Below are positions 45,857 to 54,447 of a DNA stretch of 64,000 nt, piece after piece (position 1 is the first letter of the stretch; each line of letters begins with the position of its first letter). The DNA comes from CAWGHZ01 sp963775315. Lineage in GTDB: Bacteria > Pseudomonadota > Alphaproteobacteria > MPNO01 > DASWLB01. The translations under genes and the position numbers were made by a program. Under the pieces are notes generated by a model. It searched no databases and had not been told where the DNA came from. It worked only from the letters and a program-made list of their open reading frames with translations. The stretch is taken from positions 310,001 to 374,000 of the forward strand of contig CAVZIN010000007.1 in assembly GCA_963775315.1 (NCBI GenBank). The letters are read 5' to 3'.

Positions 45857-46387
45857 ATGCGACATGGCTGGTTGCCTACCGCCGCTCTCGCGGCAGCCGT
45901 GATGCTCGCCGTGCCGGTGGTGCCGTCGTTCGCCCAGGAGCGCGGCCACGAACAGGACATGCGGGATCACAATACCCGCGGCGGCCACGACGAGCGCGAC
46001 CGCGGCCATGAAGAGCGCGGCCCTGCGGCACGCGGCCCCGAGCGGGGCCGGTCGGAGGCGCGTTCCCGGCCGCAATTCGACACGCACCAGCGCGACATGG
46101 CGCATCGCTACTACACCGATTACGGCCATAACCACCGCGGCCGCTGCCCGCCCGGCCTCGCCCGGAAGCACAATGGCTGCGAAGCGCCGGGCCACGCGAA
46201 GCGCTGGCAGGTCGGCCGACCGCTGCCGCGCGATGTCGTCTACTACAACGTGCCGCAGCCGCTGGTACAGCAGCTCGGTCCGCCCCCTCGCGGCGATCGC
46301 TATGCGCGCGTGTCGAATGACATTCTGCTGCTGGCGCTCGGGACGGGGATTGTCGTCGACGCGCTCCAGAACCTCGGCCAGCAGTAG
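45857..46387 (+). CDS. Secreted RcnB-like protein
   Basis: 176 residues with a signal peptide (AALAAAVMLAVPVVPSFA, cut before QERGH). A low-complexity His/Arg/Asp/Glu-rich middle (GHEQDMRDHNTRGGHDERDR) follows, and the C-terminal domain resembles RcnB: VGRPLPRDVVYYNVPQPLVQ, then RVSNDILLLALGTGIVVDAL. RcnB in E. coli tunes nickel/cobalt efflux, and the histidine-rich stretch here would suit metal binding; that function is inference. A CPPGLARKHNGCEAPGHAK pattern with two cysteines precedes the domain. AAGGGGAG sits upstream of ATG 45857; 24 upstream codons are rejected. Confidence 0.8.
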   Translation: MRHGWLPTAALAAAVMLAVPVVPSFAQERGHEQDMRDHNTRGGHDERDRGHEERGPAARGPERGRSEARSRPQFDTHQRDMAHRYYTDYGHNHRGRCPPGLARKHNGCEAPGHAKRWQVGRPLPRDVVYYNVPQPLVQQLGPPPRGDRYARVSNDILLLALGTGIVVDALQNLGQQ

Positions 46388-46398
46388 CCTTCGGCCGG

Positions 46399-47397
46399 CT
46401 ATGGGATCAGGACGGCCGCACCGGCGACGGTGCGGTTTTCCAGGTCGCGATGCGCCCGTGCCGCGTCGGCGAGCGGGTAGCTCCGCGCCGAATCGAGCCG
46501 GATGACGCCCCGCCCGACCAGCCCGAACAGCTCGTCGCACGCGGCGCGCAGCGCCGCCGGGTCCGAGATGTAGCTCGAGATTGCCGGCCGGTTGACCGAG
46601 AGCGACCCCTTCTTCGACAGTAGCAGCAGGTCGATCGGCGGCACGTGGCCCGACGCGTTGCCGTAGTTCACCAGCATGCCGAAGGGCCGGGTGCAGTCGA
46701 GCGAGCGGACGAACGTGTCCTTGCCGACGCCGTCGAGCACCGCCGCGACGCCTTCGGGCACGAGGCGCTTCACCGCCGCGACGAAATCGGTCTCGCGATA
46801 GAGGATCGGGTGGTCGCAGCCATGCGCCGCGACGATCTGCGCCTTTTCGGCCGAGCCCACCGTGCCGAGCACGGTCGCGCCGCGATGCTTCGCCCACTGG
46901 ACGAGGATCAGACCGACGCCGCTTGCCGCCGCGTGGATCAGCACCGCCTCGCTTGCGCGCGGCTTGTATAGGCGGTTCACCACCATCGAGGCGGTAAGCC
47001 CCTTCAGCATGAACGATTCCGCCTGGACGTCGCCGATCTTGTCGGGGAGCGGGATCAGGCAGGCCGCGGGGACGTTCCGCTCCTCGGCATAGGCGCCGGT
47101 CCCCTCGTAGAACGGTCCGCCGGTGCCGACATAGGCGACGCGCTGGCCGACGACGACACCCGTGGCGCCCGGCCCCAGCGCCGTCACCACCCCCGCCGCC
47201 TCGTTGCCCGGGATCAGCGGGAATTTCGGGGCGTCGGCGATGTAGAAGCCGCCGCGCCGCACGTTCACGTCCGAGAAGTTGACCGCGATGGCGGTGTGGC
47301 GGATGCGGACCTCGCCCGGTCCGGGCGCGGCGATGTCGCACGTCTCGTAGCGCAGGACATCGGGTCCGCCGTTCTCGTGGATGCGAACCGCGTGCAC
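46399..47397 (-). CDS. Quinone oxidoreductase / zinc-free alcohol dehydrogenase-like (Qor type)
   Basis: 332-residue medium-chain dehydrogenase of the NADPH:quinone reductase branch: GPGEVRIRHTAIAVNFSDV in the catalytic domain and a Rossmann domain with AAASGVGLILVQWAKHRGA. The structural and catalytic zinc ligands of alcohol dehydrogenases are absent, as expected for Qor. It likely reduces quinones or alpha,beta-unsaturated carbonyls with NADPH. It starts 5 bases after the stop of the cupin gene, so they are cotranscribed. Confidence 0.88.
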   Translation of the reverse strand: MHAVRIHENGGPDVLRYETCDIAAPGPGEVRIRHTAIAVNFSDVNVRRGGFYIADAPKFPLIPGNEAAGVVTALGPGATGVVVGQRVAYVGTGGPFYEGTGAYAEERNVPAACLIPLPDKIGDVQAESFMLKGLTASMVVNRLYKPRASEAVLIHAAASGVGLILVQWAKHRGATVLGTVGSAEKAQIVAAHGCDHPILYRETDFVAAVKRLVPEGVAAVLDGVGKDTFVRSLDCTRPFGMLVNYGNASGHVPPIDLLLLSKKGSLSVNRPAISSYISDPAALRAACDELFGLVGRGVIRLDSARSYPLADAARAHRDLENRTVAGAAVLIP

Positions 47398-47402
47398 GTC
47401 CT

Positions 47403-47861
47403 CTACCCCACCGCCGTGTTGCCCACCGCGTCGATCAGCACGAAGGCGATGACGCAGGGCTCGGTGCCGTTGTTGACCCAGTTGTGGATGGTGCCGCGCT
47501 GGACCAGCACGTCGCCCGCCTTGAGGTGGACCACGGTGCCGTCGAGGTCCATGTCGATCTCGCCCTTCATCACGACGGCATAATCGATCGAATCGGTGCG
47601 GTGGTTGCGCGGCGCGACGCCCGGCCCGTACTCGACGACGCGGAAGACCGACCCGCTGCGGACGGTGGTGCCCACCTCGCGCGCGCCCTTGTCGACGCCA
47701 TCCTCGCGGAGGCGGACGGGCAGGTCCTGCGTGGTCCAGATCACCTGCGCCGCATGGTTGGGCCGGCCGGAGCGGGCGTGAGCGCCCATGTCGTCGATGC
47801 GGACGATGGGCTTGCCGTTGCGGTCGTGGCCCGTCACCACGCGGCGGATGTTCAGGGTCAT
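47403..47861 (-). CDS. Cupin-domain protein
   Basis: 152-residue protein with a C-terminal cupin barrel (about 65-145): GPGVAPRNHRTDSIDYAVVM and MDLDGTVVHLKAGDVLVQRGTIHNW. The metal-site histidines in motif 1 are only partly kept (NHR...), and motif 2 retains H. Likely a small-molecule dioxygenase, isomerase or sensor; the ligand is unknown. I start at ATG 47861 (GGGGGAG upstream); 10 earlier codons are not convincing. First gene of a two-gene unit with the quinone reductase. Confidence 0.8.
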   Translation of the reverse strand: MTLNIRRVVTGHDRNGKPIVRIDDMGAHARSGRPNHAAQVIWTTQDLPVRLREDGVDKGAREVGTTVRSGSVFRVVEYGPGVAPRNHRTDSIDYAVVMKGEIDMDLDGTVVHLKAGDVLVQRGTIHNWVNNGTEPCVIAFVLIDAVGNTAVG

Positions 47862-47899
47862 GATCGGCTCCCCCAGGGTTGCGACGGGCACAGTCTATC

Positions 47900-47935
47900 C
47901 CGTCATCGCGAGCGCGGCGAAGCAGTCCCTGCGAT
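47900..47935. repeat. Repeat family B, partial copy
   Basis: CGTCATCGCGAGCGCGGCG then AAGCAGTCC, matching the left half of the element at 1541-1607. It lies between metW and the cupin gene. Confidence 0.5.
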
Positions 47936-47947
47936 GCCTGATCGCCG

Positions 47948-48601
47948 CTACGTTCCCCGCCGCAGGAGGAAGATGCCCTGCTCGCACAGCACGTTGGCGA
48001 GCCAGCCGGGCGCGCCGTGGTCCGAGGCCTGCCCGGTATGGCCCAGCATATGTCCGCGCTCGATGCCGAGGCCCAGCTCGTCGCAAAGCGCGGTGAAGTC
48101 GCGCAGCGTGCAGGGGTGGATGTTGTCGGTGTCGTACCAGCGCCGGTTGCCGGAATCCTGCACCGGCATGCGCCCGTTCCACAGCAGGTTCAGCCGCACC
48201 CGCCAGTTGCCATAGTTGAGTATCGAGACGATTGGCCGGGTGCCGACCCGGGCGAGCTGCAGCAGCATGTCGCGCGGGTTGCGCATCGCCTGCAACGCCT
48301 GCGACAGCACCACGTAGTCGAACGCCTCGGCCGGGTAATCGGCGAGGTCGGTCTCCGCGTCGCCCTGGATGACCGAAAGCCCATGCGCCACGCAGGCGCG
48401 CACCCGGTCCTGGCGCAGCTCGAGCCCGCGCCCGTCCACCCCCTTGGCGCGCCACAGATAGTCGAGCAGCGCGCCGTCGCCGCAGCCGACGTCGAGCACG
48501 CGGCTCTTCGGCGCGATCATGTCGGCGATGAGGGCGAGGTCGTGGCGGATCGTCCGCGCCGTCCCGGTCGCGGCGGTCGCTGCCGGCGCGGCGTCGCTCA
48601 T
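47948..48601 (-). CDS. metW: MetW methyltransferase-like protein
   Basis: 217-residue SAM-methyltransferase-fold protein with RVLDVGCGDGALLDYLWRA and SQALQAMRNPRDML. MetW accompanies MetX in proteobacteria and is required with it for homoserine O-acyltransfer in several species. Its ATG overlaps the metX stop (ATGA), as is normal for metXW. The C-terminal GWLANVLCEQGIFLL is typical. Confidence 0.92.
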   Translation of the reverse strand: MSDAAPAATAATGTARTIRHDLALIADMIAPKSRVLDVGCGDGALLDYLWRAKGVDGRGLELRQDRVRACVAHGLSVIQGDAETDLADYPAEAFDYVVLSQALQAMRNPRDMLLQLARVGTRPIVSILNYGNWRVRLNLLWNGRMPVQDSGNRRWYDTDNIHPCTLRDFTALCDELGLGIERGHMLGHTGQASDHGAPGWLANVLCEQGIFLLRRGT

Positions 48602-49773
48602 CGGCGCCGGAGCCCGCGATGCTCGGCCGCGCCGTCGAGGAAGCCGCGGAGGGTCGTGTGCAGCTCCGGCTCGTCCAGCAGGAACGCGTCGTGGCCCTTG
48701 TCGGTCACGATCTCGGCGTAGCTCACGTTGGCGACGACGGCGTTCAGCGCGTGCACGATGACCCGGCTTTCCGCGGGCGGGAACAGCCAGTCCGAGCTGA
48801 ACGAGATGACGCAGAACCTGACCGGCGTGCCGCGGAAGGCGCTGGCGAGCACGCCGCCCTGCTCGGCCGCCATGTCGAAATAGTCCATGGCGCGGGTGAT
48901 GTAGAGGTAGGAGTTGGCGTCGAACCGCTCGACGAAGGTCGAGCCCTGGTGGCGCAGGTAGCTCTCTACTTGGAAGTCGGCGTCGAACCCGTAGGTCACC
49001 TTGTCGCGCGCCTGCAGGTTCCGGCCGAACTTGCGGGTGAGCGCCGCCTCGCTGAGATAGGTGATGTGCGCCGCCATGCGCGCGACGGCGAGGCCGCGGC
49101 GCGGGTTCCGTCCCTGGGCGAGATAGTCGCCGCCGCACCAGTCGGGGTCGGCCATGATCGCCTGGCGGCCGAGCTCGTGGAACGCGATGTTCTGGGCCGA
49201 ATGGTGCTCGGCGCAGGCGATGGGCACGGCAGCGAATACCCGCTCGGGGAAGCGCGCCGCCCAGTCGAGCGCCTGCATCCCGCCCATTGAGCCGCCGATG
49301 ACGCAGAAGAGCTGCTCGATCCCGAGGCTTTCGACCAGGAGCGCCTGGGCCCTCACCATGTCGCCGATGGTGATGACGGGGAAGGAGAGTCCGTAAGGCT
49401 TGCCGCTCGCGGGGTCGATCTCCTTCGGCCCGGTGGTGCCCATGCACCCGCCCAGCACGTTCGACGAGATGACGAAGTACCGGTCGGTATCGAGCACCTT
49501 GCCCGGCCCGACCAGCAGCTCCCACCAGCCGGGCTTGCCGGTGATCGGGTGGCGGTCGGCGGCGAACTGGTCGCCGGTCAGCGCGTGGCATACCAGGATG
49601 GCGTTCGACCGGTCGGCGTTGAGCGTGCCGTAGGTCTGGTAGGCGACGGTGAACGGGCCGAGCTCGATGCCGCAATCGAGCCGGAGCTTGTGCTCGGCGC
49701 CGAGCACCATGCGGTGGCCGGGCCACAGCGCGGTGTCGTCGAGGGCGGGTCGGGGCTGCGGCGGCGCGTTCAT
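48598..49773 (-). CDS. metX: Homoserine O-acetyltransferase (or succinyltransferase) MetX
   Basis: 391-residue alpha/beta hydrolase-fold acyltransferase, first dedicated step of methionine synthesis. The nucleophile is in IGGSMGGMQALDW; Asp and His of the triad are in SFSSDWLFPP and TDKGHDAFLL. Recent work shows that many proteobacterial MetX proteins use succinyl-CoA, so donor choice is open. I start at ATG 49773 rather than 11 codons upstream. A promoter and a structured leader precede it (49774-49895). Forms a two-gene operon with metW. Confidence 0.93.
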   Translation of the reverse strand: MNAPPQPRPALDDTALWPGHRMVLGAEHKLRLDCGIELGPFTVAYQTYGTLNADRSNAILVCHALTGDQFAADRHPITGKPGWWELLVGPGKVLDTDRYFVISSNVLGGCMGTTGPKEIDPASGKPYGLSFPVITIGDMVRAQALLVESLGIEQLFCVIGGSMGGMQALDWAARFPERVFAAVPIACAEHHSAQNIAFHELGRQAIMADPDWCGGDYLAQGRNPRRGLAVARMAAHITYLSEAALTRKFGRNLQARDKVTYGFDADFQVESYLRHQGSTFVERFDANSYLYITRAMDYFDMAAEQGGVLASAFRGTPVRFCVISFSSDWLFPPAESRVIVHALNAVVANVSYAEIVTDKGHDAFLLDEPELHTTLRGFLDGAAEHRGLRRR

Positions 49774-49865
49774 CGGCGGTCCATAAGGTGGTCCATCGCG
49801 AGGCACGGGTCACCCGGGCGTCGCGCGGGCGGGGCTGCCGGCCGGCCCCGCCACAGGGACCGGCA

Positions 49866-49895
49866 TAGAAATGGACGGGTGCCGCGCTATGTCAA
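49866..49895 (-). promoter_or_regulatory. Candidate promoter of metXW with GC-rich leader
   Basis: Minus-strand TTGACA (49895-49890), 18 bases, TTTCTA (49871-49866). The resulting leader of about 85 bases contains a stem GGCGGGGC/GCCCCGCC (9-base loop) and CGGGTGACCCG before the metX ATG. Confidence 0.45.
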
Positions 49896-49940
49896 TGTTT
49901 TCTTTGATTTTCGCCGCGGGGCGGACTACCACATCGCGCC

Positions 49941-50825
49941 ATGGCGAAACGGACCGAAACAGACGGGGCGGCGCGCGCGCCAGACCTCGCCGCGCTGCGC
50001 GCCGAGATCGACCGCATCGACGACGCGATGCACGACCTTTTGATGCGGCGGACCGAGATCGTGGTGGGCATCCGCGACGCGAAGCGTGCGTCGGGCGAGC
50101 CGGTGCTGCGCCCCGCTCGCGAGGCGCAGGTGCTGCGGCGACTGGTCGCGCGCCACAAGGGGCCGTTCCCCAGCCATGCGATCGTGCGCATCTGGCGCGA
50201 GATCATCGCCGGCCAGGTGCGGGTGCAGGCGCCGTTCTCGCTCGCCGTCTACGCCCCGCCCTCGCGTCCCGGCCTTGCGGTGCTCGCCTCCGACCATTTC
50301 GGCTCCACCACCCCGTCCCGAAGCTACGAGACGGCGCGCGGTGTGATCCGCGCGGTGACGGTGGGCGAGGCCCAGGTCGGCGTTCTGCCGCCGCCGGAGG
50401 AGGACGACCAGGATCCGTGGTGGCCGGCGCTTGCCGGCACGGAACCCGATACCCCCCGCATCGTCGCCCGCCTTCCCTTCGCCCCGCCGCCCGGCCTGCC
50501 GGGCGCCCAGGCCATTGCCATCGCGCCCATCGACCAGGAGCCGTCGGGCGCCGACCGCAGCTTCCTGGTGATCGAGACCGCCAACCACGCCTCGCGTCGG
50601 ATCCTTTCGGCCGCGCTCGGCGCCGCCGGGCTCGAATGCCTCAACCTCACGCTGCGCGAGGTGCCGGGCGGCGTCGACAGCCTCTACCTCGCCGAGATCG
50701 ACGGCTTCGTCGCGCGTGGCGACGCGCGCCTCGCCGCGCTGATCGCCGCCCAGCCGCAGGTGGTGCGCCGCTGCGTGGCCGTCGGCGGGTTCGCCCTGCC
50801 GCTTGCGCCGGCGGAGCCGGGATGA
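49941..50825 (+). CDS. Chorismate mutase with degenerate prephenate-dehydratase/ACT-like region
   Basis: 294 residues. Residues 15-100 are an AroQ-type chorismate mutase helix set: LAALRAEIDRIDDAMHDLLM, RRTEIVVGIRDAKRA, and a catalytic Arg/Lys pattern leading to IVRIWREIIAG. The remaining 190 residues look like a relic of prephenate dehydratase and ACT: the stretch SFLVIETANHASRRILSAAL followed by GAAGLECLNL has the ACT-like order, but the TRF active-site motif of dehydratases is absent. So it likely makes only prephenate, for the neighbouring tyrC. Its stop overlaps the hisC start. Confidence 0.82.
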   Translation: MAKRTETDGAARAPDLAALRAEIDRIDDAMHDLLMRRTEIVVGIRDAKRASGEPVLRPAREAQVLRRLVARHKGPFPSHAIVRIWREIIAGQVRVQAPFSLAVYAPPSRPGLAVLASDHFGSTTPSRSYETARGVIRAVTVGEAQVGVLPPPEEDDQDPWWPALAGTEPDTPRIVARLPFAPPPGLPGAQAIAIAPIDQEPSGADRSFLVIETANHASRRILSAALGAAGLECLNLTLREVPGGVDSLYLAEIDGFVARGDARLAALIAAQPQVVRRCVAVGGFALPLAPAEPG

Positions 50826-51922
50826 GCGCCCCGATCGTCCGGCCGGGCATCCTCGAAATCGAGGCCTATGTCCCCGGCAAGTCCAAGCTCGCAGGCAAAA
50901 AGCGGGTCATCAAGCTCGCCTCGAACGAGGCCGCGCTGGGGCCGAGCCCGCTCGCGCTGAAGGCGTACCGCGCGGCGGCGCGCGGGCTCGACCGCTATCC
51001 GGACGGCGGGTGCACCGCTCTCCGCGAGGCGATCGGGACGCGGCACGGGCTCGATCCCGCGCGCATCGTGTGCGGCGCCGGCTCCGACGAAGTCCTCTAC
51101 AACCTGGCGCGCGCCTATGCCGGGCCGGGCGACGACATCCTGATGACCCGGCACGGCTTCAGCATGTACCCGATCATCGCGCACTCGGTGGGCGCGCGGC
51201 CGGTCGCGGCGCCGGAGACGGCGTTGACCGCCGACGTCGACGCGCTGCTCGCCTGCGTGACGGACAAGACGCGGCTCCTCTACCTCGCGAACCCGAACAA
51301 CCCGACCGGCACCTACATTCCCGAGTCCGAGCTTCGCCGGCTGCGCGCGGGCCTGCGCGAGGACGTGGTGCTGGTGATCGATTCCGCGTACGGTGAGTTC
51401 GTGGTGCGCAACGATTACGCCGACGGGGCCGCGCTGGTCGACCAGGGCGTCAACACTGTGATGACGCGCACCTTCTCCAAGATCCACGGACTCGCCGGGC
51501 TTCGCATCGGCTGGGCCTACTGCCCGGCGCCGATCCTCGACGTGCTCGACCGGCTGCGCTCGCCGTTCGGCGTGTCGATGCCGGCCCAGGCGGCGGGCGC
51601 GGCCTCGATGGCGGACGGCGCGCACCTGTCGCTCGCGCGCGACCACAACGCCGCCTGGTTGCCGTGGCTCCGCGACCGGATGGTCGAGCTCGGGCTCGAG
51701 GTGGTGCCGAGCGCGGCCAACTTCATCCTGATCCGCTTTCCGTCCATGCCGGGCCGGACCAGCGCGGACGCCAACCGGTTCCTGAATTCGCGCGGCATCA
51801 TCGCGCGCGAGACCGCCATCTATCACCTGCCCGATTTCCTACGCATCACCATCGGGCGCGAGGACGAGATGCGCGCCTGCGCCGACGCGCTCGCCGACTT
51901 CATGGAGGGCACGCATGGCTGA
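50822..51922 (+). CDS. hisC: Histidinol-phosphate / aromatic aminotransferase
   Basis: 366-residue fold-type I PLP aminotransferase. The Schiff-base lysine is in RTFSKIHGLAGLRIGW; YLANPNNPTGTYIP and the VIDSAYGEFV aspartate bind the cofactor; the terminal RITIGREDEM arginine holds the carboxylate. In this context, between chorismate mutase and tyrC, it probably transaminates prephenate or hydroxyphenylpyruvate as well as histidinol phosphate. The ATG at 50822 overlaps the previous stop, and a second overlap with tyrC follows. Confidence 0.9.
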   Translation: MSAPIVRPGILEIEAYVPGKSKLAGKKRVIKLASNEAALGPSPLALKAYRAAARGLDRYPDGGCTALREAIGTRHGLDPARIVCGAGSDEVLYNLARAYAGPGDDILMTRHGFSMYPIIAHSVGARPVAAPETALTADVDALLACVTDKTRLLYLANPNNPTGTYIPESELRRLRAGLREDVVLVIDSAYGEFVVRNDYADGAALVDQGVNTVMTRTFSKIHGLAGLRIGWAYCPAPILDVLDRLRSPFGVSMPAQAAGAASMADGAHLSLARDHNAAWLPWLRDRMVELGLEVVPSAANFILIRFPSMPGRTSADANRFLNSRGIIARETAIYHLPDFLRITIGREDEMRACADALADFMEGTHG

Positions 51923-52838
51923 GCCGCTGTTCGACCGGGTCGCGCTGATCGGTATCGGGCTGATCGGCTCGTCGCTCGCCCGACGGATCAGGCGCGACGA
52001 GCTCGCCCGGCACATCGCCATCATGTCGCGCAGCGAAGCGACCCGCGACAAGGCGCGCGAACTGGGCCTCGGCGATTCCTATAGCGCCGATCCGGCCGAG
52101 GCGGTGAAGGGTGCCGACCTGGTTGTCATCTGCACGCCTATGGGCGCCTATGCGGAGACCGCGAAGGCGATCGCGCCCGCGCTCGCGCCGGGGACCATCG
52201 TGTCCGACGTCGGCTCGGCCAAGCGCGCCGCGATCGACCAGATCGCGCCGCATCTGCCGGCCGGCGTCCATCTGGTGCCCGGCCATCCGGTGGCGGGCAC
52301 CGAGCATTCCGGCCCCGAGGCCGGATTCGCCACCTTGTTCGAGGGGCACTGGACGATCCTCACCCCGCCGCCCGGCACTGATCCCGCGGCGGTCGAGCGG
52401 GTCGCGACGCTCTGGCGGCGCTGCGGCGCGCAGGTCGAGATCATGGACGCGGCGCACCACGACCAAGTGCTCGCCATCACCTCGCACGTGCCGCACGTCA
52501 TTGCCTACGCCATCGTCGGCACGGCGACCGACCTCGAGGAGCACACCAAGTCCGAGGTGGTGAAGTTCGCCGCCTCCGGCTTTCGCGACTTCACCCGGAT
52601 CGCGGCCTCCGATCCCACCATGTGGCGCGACATCTTCCTCAACAACCGCGACGCGGTGCTGGAGATGCTGGGCCGCCTTCTGGAGGATGTGACGGTCCTG
52701 CAGCGCGCCATCCGCTTCGGCGACGGCCAGACGCTGTTCGACTTCTTCACCAAGACCCGCGCCATCCGCCGCGGCGTCATCGAGGCGGGCCAGCACATCC
52801 CCCCCGAGCCGGGCGAGAACGGAAAAACGGATTCGTAG
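51915..52838 (+). CDS. tyrC: Prephenate / arogenate dehydrogenase
   Basis: 307-residue NAD(P)-dependent enzyme converting prephenate (or arogenate) towards tyrosine. Rossmann motif GIGLIGSSLARRI at the N-terminus; GHPVAGTEHSGPEAG and ITSHVPHVIAYAIV carry the active-site His and helix. No ACT or mutase domain is fused, so regulation must come from elsewhere. It overlaps hisC by 8 bases and ends a three-gene aromatic unit. An inverted repeat follows. Confidence 0.9.
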   Translation: MAEPLFDRVALIGIGLIGSSLARRIRRDELARHIAIMSRSEATRDKARELGLGDSYSADPAEAVKGADLVVICTPMGAYAETAKAIAPALAPGTIVSDVGSAKRAAIDQIAPHLPAGVHLVPGHPVAGTEHSGPEAGFATLFEGHWTILTPPPGTDPAAVERVATLWRRCGAQVEIMDAAHHDQVLAITSHVPHVIAYAIVGTATDLEEHTKSEVVKFAASGFRDFTRIAASDPTMWRDIFLNNRDAVLEMLGRLLEDVTVLQRAIRFGDGQTLFDFFTKTRAIRRGVIEAGQHIPPEPGENGKTDS

Positions 52839-52858
52839 CCGGGCGCAGCCTGCATTCA

Positions 52859-52917
52859 CCGTAGGGGTCGGGGACCGGCCCCTGCAGAGCTCAAGATGCG
52901 GCTTCCTGCCCCTACGG
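52859..52917. terminator. Inverted repeat between convergent tyrC and hemF
   Basis: Outer arms CCGTAGGGG (52859-52867) and CCCCTACGG (52909-52917); the inner GGGGACCGGCCCC adds stem. It overlaps the last codons of hemF and probably terminates both genes. It shares CGTAGGGG with the terminator at 31197. Confidence 0.6.
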
Positions 52918-53784
52918 CCACTCGGCGACGGGGGGCAGCGACATCAGGATCGCTTCGACGTTGCCGCCGGTCTGCAGCCCGAACCGGGTGCCCCGGTCGT
53001 ACAGCAGGTTGAACTCGGCATAGCGGCCGCGCTTGGCGAGCTGGGCGTGGCGGTCGGACTCGGTCCAGCCCTCGCCGAAATGGCGCCGGACCAGCCGAGG
53101 ATAGACCTCGAGGAAGGCGCTGCCCACGTCGCGGGTGAAGGCGAAGTCGGCGGCCCAGTCGCCGCTATCGACATAGTCGAAGAAGATGCCGCCGACGCCG
53201 CGCGCCTCGCCCCGGTGCGGCAGAAAGAAGTACTCGTCGCACCATTTCTTGAACTTGGGGTAGTAGGCGGGGTCGTGCGCGTCGCAGGCGGCGCGGAACG
53301 CGCCGTGGAAGTCGGCCGTGTCCCGTTCGATCGGGAAGACGGGCGTCAAGTCGCCGCCGCCGCCGAACCAGCCCTTGGCCGTGACGATATGGCGGGTGTT
53401 CATGTGGGCGGCCGGCACCTTGGGCGAGCGCGGATGGGCGACCAGCGAGATGCCCGACGCCCAGAAGCGCGGGTCCTCCTCCGCGCCCGGGATCTCCTTC
53501 CGGAACCGCTCCGAGAACACGCCATGCACGGTGGAGACGTTGACGCCGACCTTCTCGAACACGCACCCCTTCATGACGGACATCACCCCGCCGCCGCCGT
53601 CCGGCGTGTCGGGCTCAGGGGGGCGGCGCCATTCGCTGCGCACGAACCGGCCGGGCCGGCCCTCGTCGTTGGGGGCGGGGACGTCGTCCTCGCACGCCTC
53701 GAACGCGGCGCAGATCCGGTCGCGGAGGCTCCGGAACCAGGCCTCGGCCTCGGTCTTCTGTCGGTCGCGGTCGCTCGCGGTCAT
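52912..53784 (-). CDS. hemF: Oxygen-dependent coproporphyrinogen III oxidase
   Basis: 290-residue aerobic enzyme of haem synthesis that decarboxylates coproporphyrinogen III to protoporphyrinogen IX. Characteristic blocks are GGGGVMSVMKGCVFEKVGVN, NTRHIVTAKGWFGGGGDLTP, KKWCDEYFFLPHR and RRGRYAEFNLLYDRGT-like near the end. Length and all the family signatures are intact. It follows trmL without a gap and is transcribed away from petABC, so haem and cytochrome genes are neighbours. Confidence 0.95.
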   Translation of the reverse strand: MTASDRDRQKTEAEAWFRSLRDRICAAFEACEDDVPAPNDEGRPGRFVRSEWRRPPEPDTPDGGGGVMSVMKGCVFEKVGVNVSTVHGVFSERFRKEIPGAEEDPRFWASGISLVAHPRSPKVPAAHMNTRHIVTAKGWFGGGGDLTPVFPIERDTADFHGAFRAACDAHDPAYYPKFKKWCDEYFFLPHRGEARGVGGIFFDYVDSGDWAADFAFTRDVGSAFLEVYPRLVRRHFGEGWTESDRHAQLAKRGRYAEFNLLYDRGTRFGLQTGGNVEAILMSLPPVAEWP

Positions 53785-54249
53785 CTATCCCTCGCCCGGA
53801 AACCCGCCGGTCTGGCGCAGCGCCTCCCCCAATACCATGGCGGCGGCGAGGGCGACATTGAGCGAGCGCAATCCGGGCACCATAGGGATGCGGACGCGCG
53901 CGTCCGCGGCGCCGTGCACCGCCTCGGGCACACCGGCCGATTCCCGCCCGACCAGAATCCAGTCGTCCGGTCGGAAGGCGAAGCCCGTATAGGGCGTCTC
54001 CGCCCGGGTGGTGAGCAGCACCAGCCTGCCCAATTCGCAGGCGCGGCCCGCCTCGAATGCCGACCACGAGGCGTGGCGGGTGAGCGCGACCCCCGCGAGG
54101 TAGTCCATCCCGGCGCGCCGGAGCCTTCGGTCGTCGAGCAGGAATCCCGCGGGCTCGATCAGCTCGACCGCGACGCCGAGGCAGGCGCAGAGGCGCATCA
54201 TGATGCCCGCGTTTTGGGGGATGTCGGGCTCGTAGAGGGCGAGGCGCAT
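53785..54249 (-). CDS. trmL: tRNA (cytidine/uridine-2'-O-)-methyltransferase TrmL
   Basis: 154-residue SPOUT methyltransferase that 2'-O-methylates position 34 of certain leucine tRNAs. Family motifs are LYEPDIPQNAGIMMRLCACL at the start, VGRESAGVPEAVH and IPMVPGLRSLNVALAAAMVL, the trefoil-knot SAM site. Its TGA is immediately before the hemF ATG. Divergent from petA. Confidence 0.92.
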   Translation of the reverse strand: MRLALYEPDIPQNAGIMMRLCACLGVAVELIEPAGFLLDDRRLRRAGMDYLAGVALTRHASWSAFEAGRACELGRLVLLTTRAETPYTGFAFRPDDWILVGRESAGVPEAVHGAADARVRIPMVPGLRSLNVALAAAMVLGEALRQTGGFPGEG

Positions 54250-54287
54250 CGGGCGGCAGTCCGGCCGGCGGGGGCCACGTCAGCCCC

Positions 54288-54315
54288 TTGCAAATGTCTG
54301 ATTTTCCATTATACC
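54288..54315 (+). promoter_or_regulatory. Candidate promoter of petABC
   Basis: TTGCAA (54288-54293), 16 bases, TATACC (54310-54315), in the trmL-petA gap. Predicted leader about 125 bases. Confidence 0.4.
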
Positions 54316-54447
54316 CGTCCCGGCTCCGGTGGGCGACGGTGGGCGCAAATCGCTGCGGCACAGTGCCACATTCGGAGCCATGGCGGCGGGTGCTAGGTCG
54401 TGGTCGCCGCGACGCCCGGGGGGTGGACCCGGCGAAAGAGAGAAGAA

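Noticed and set aside
49774..49860. SAM-II riboswitch before metX
   Set aside because: The conserved GATTT and GCTAAA core elements are not present.
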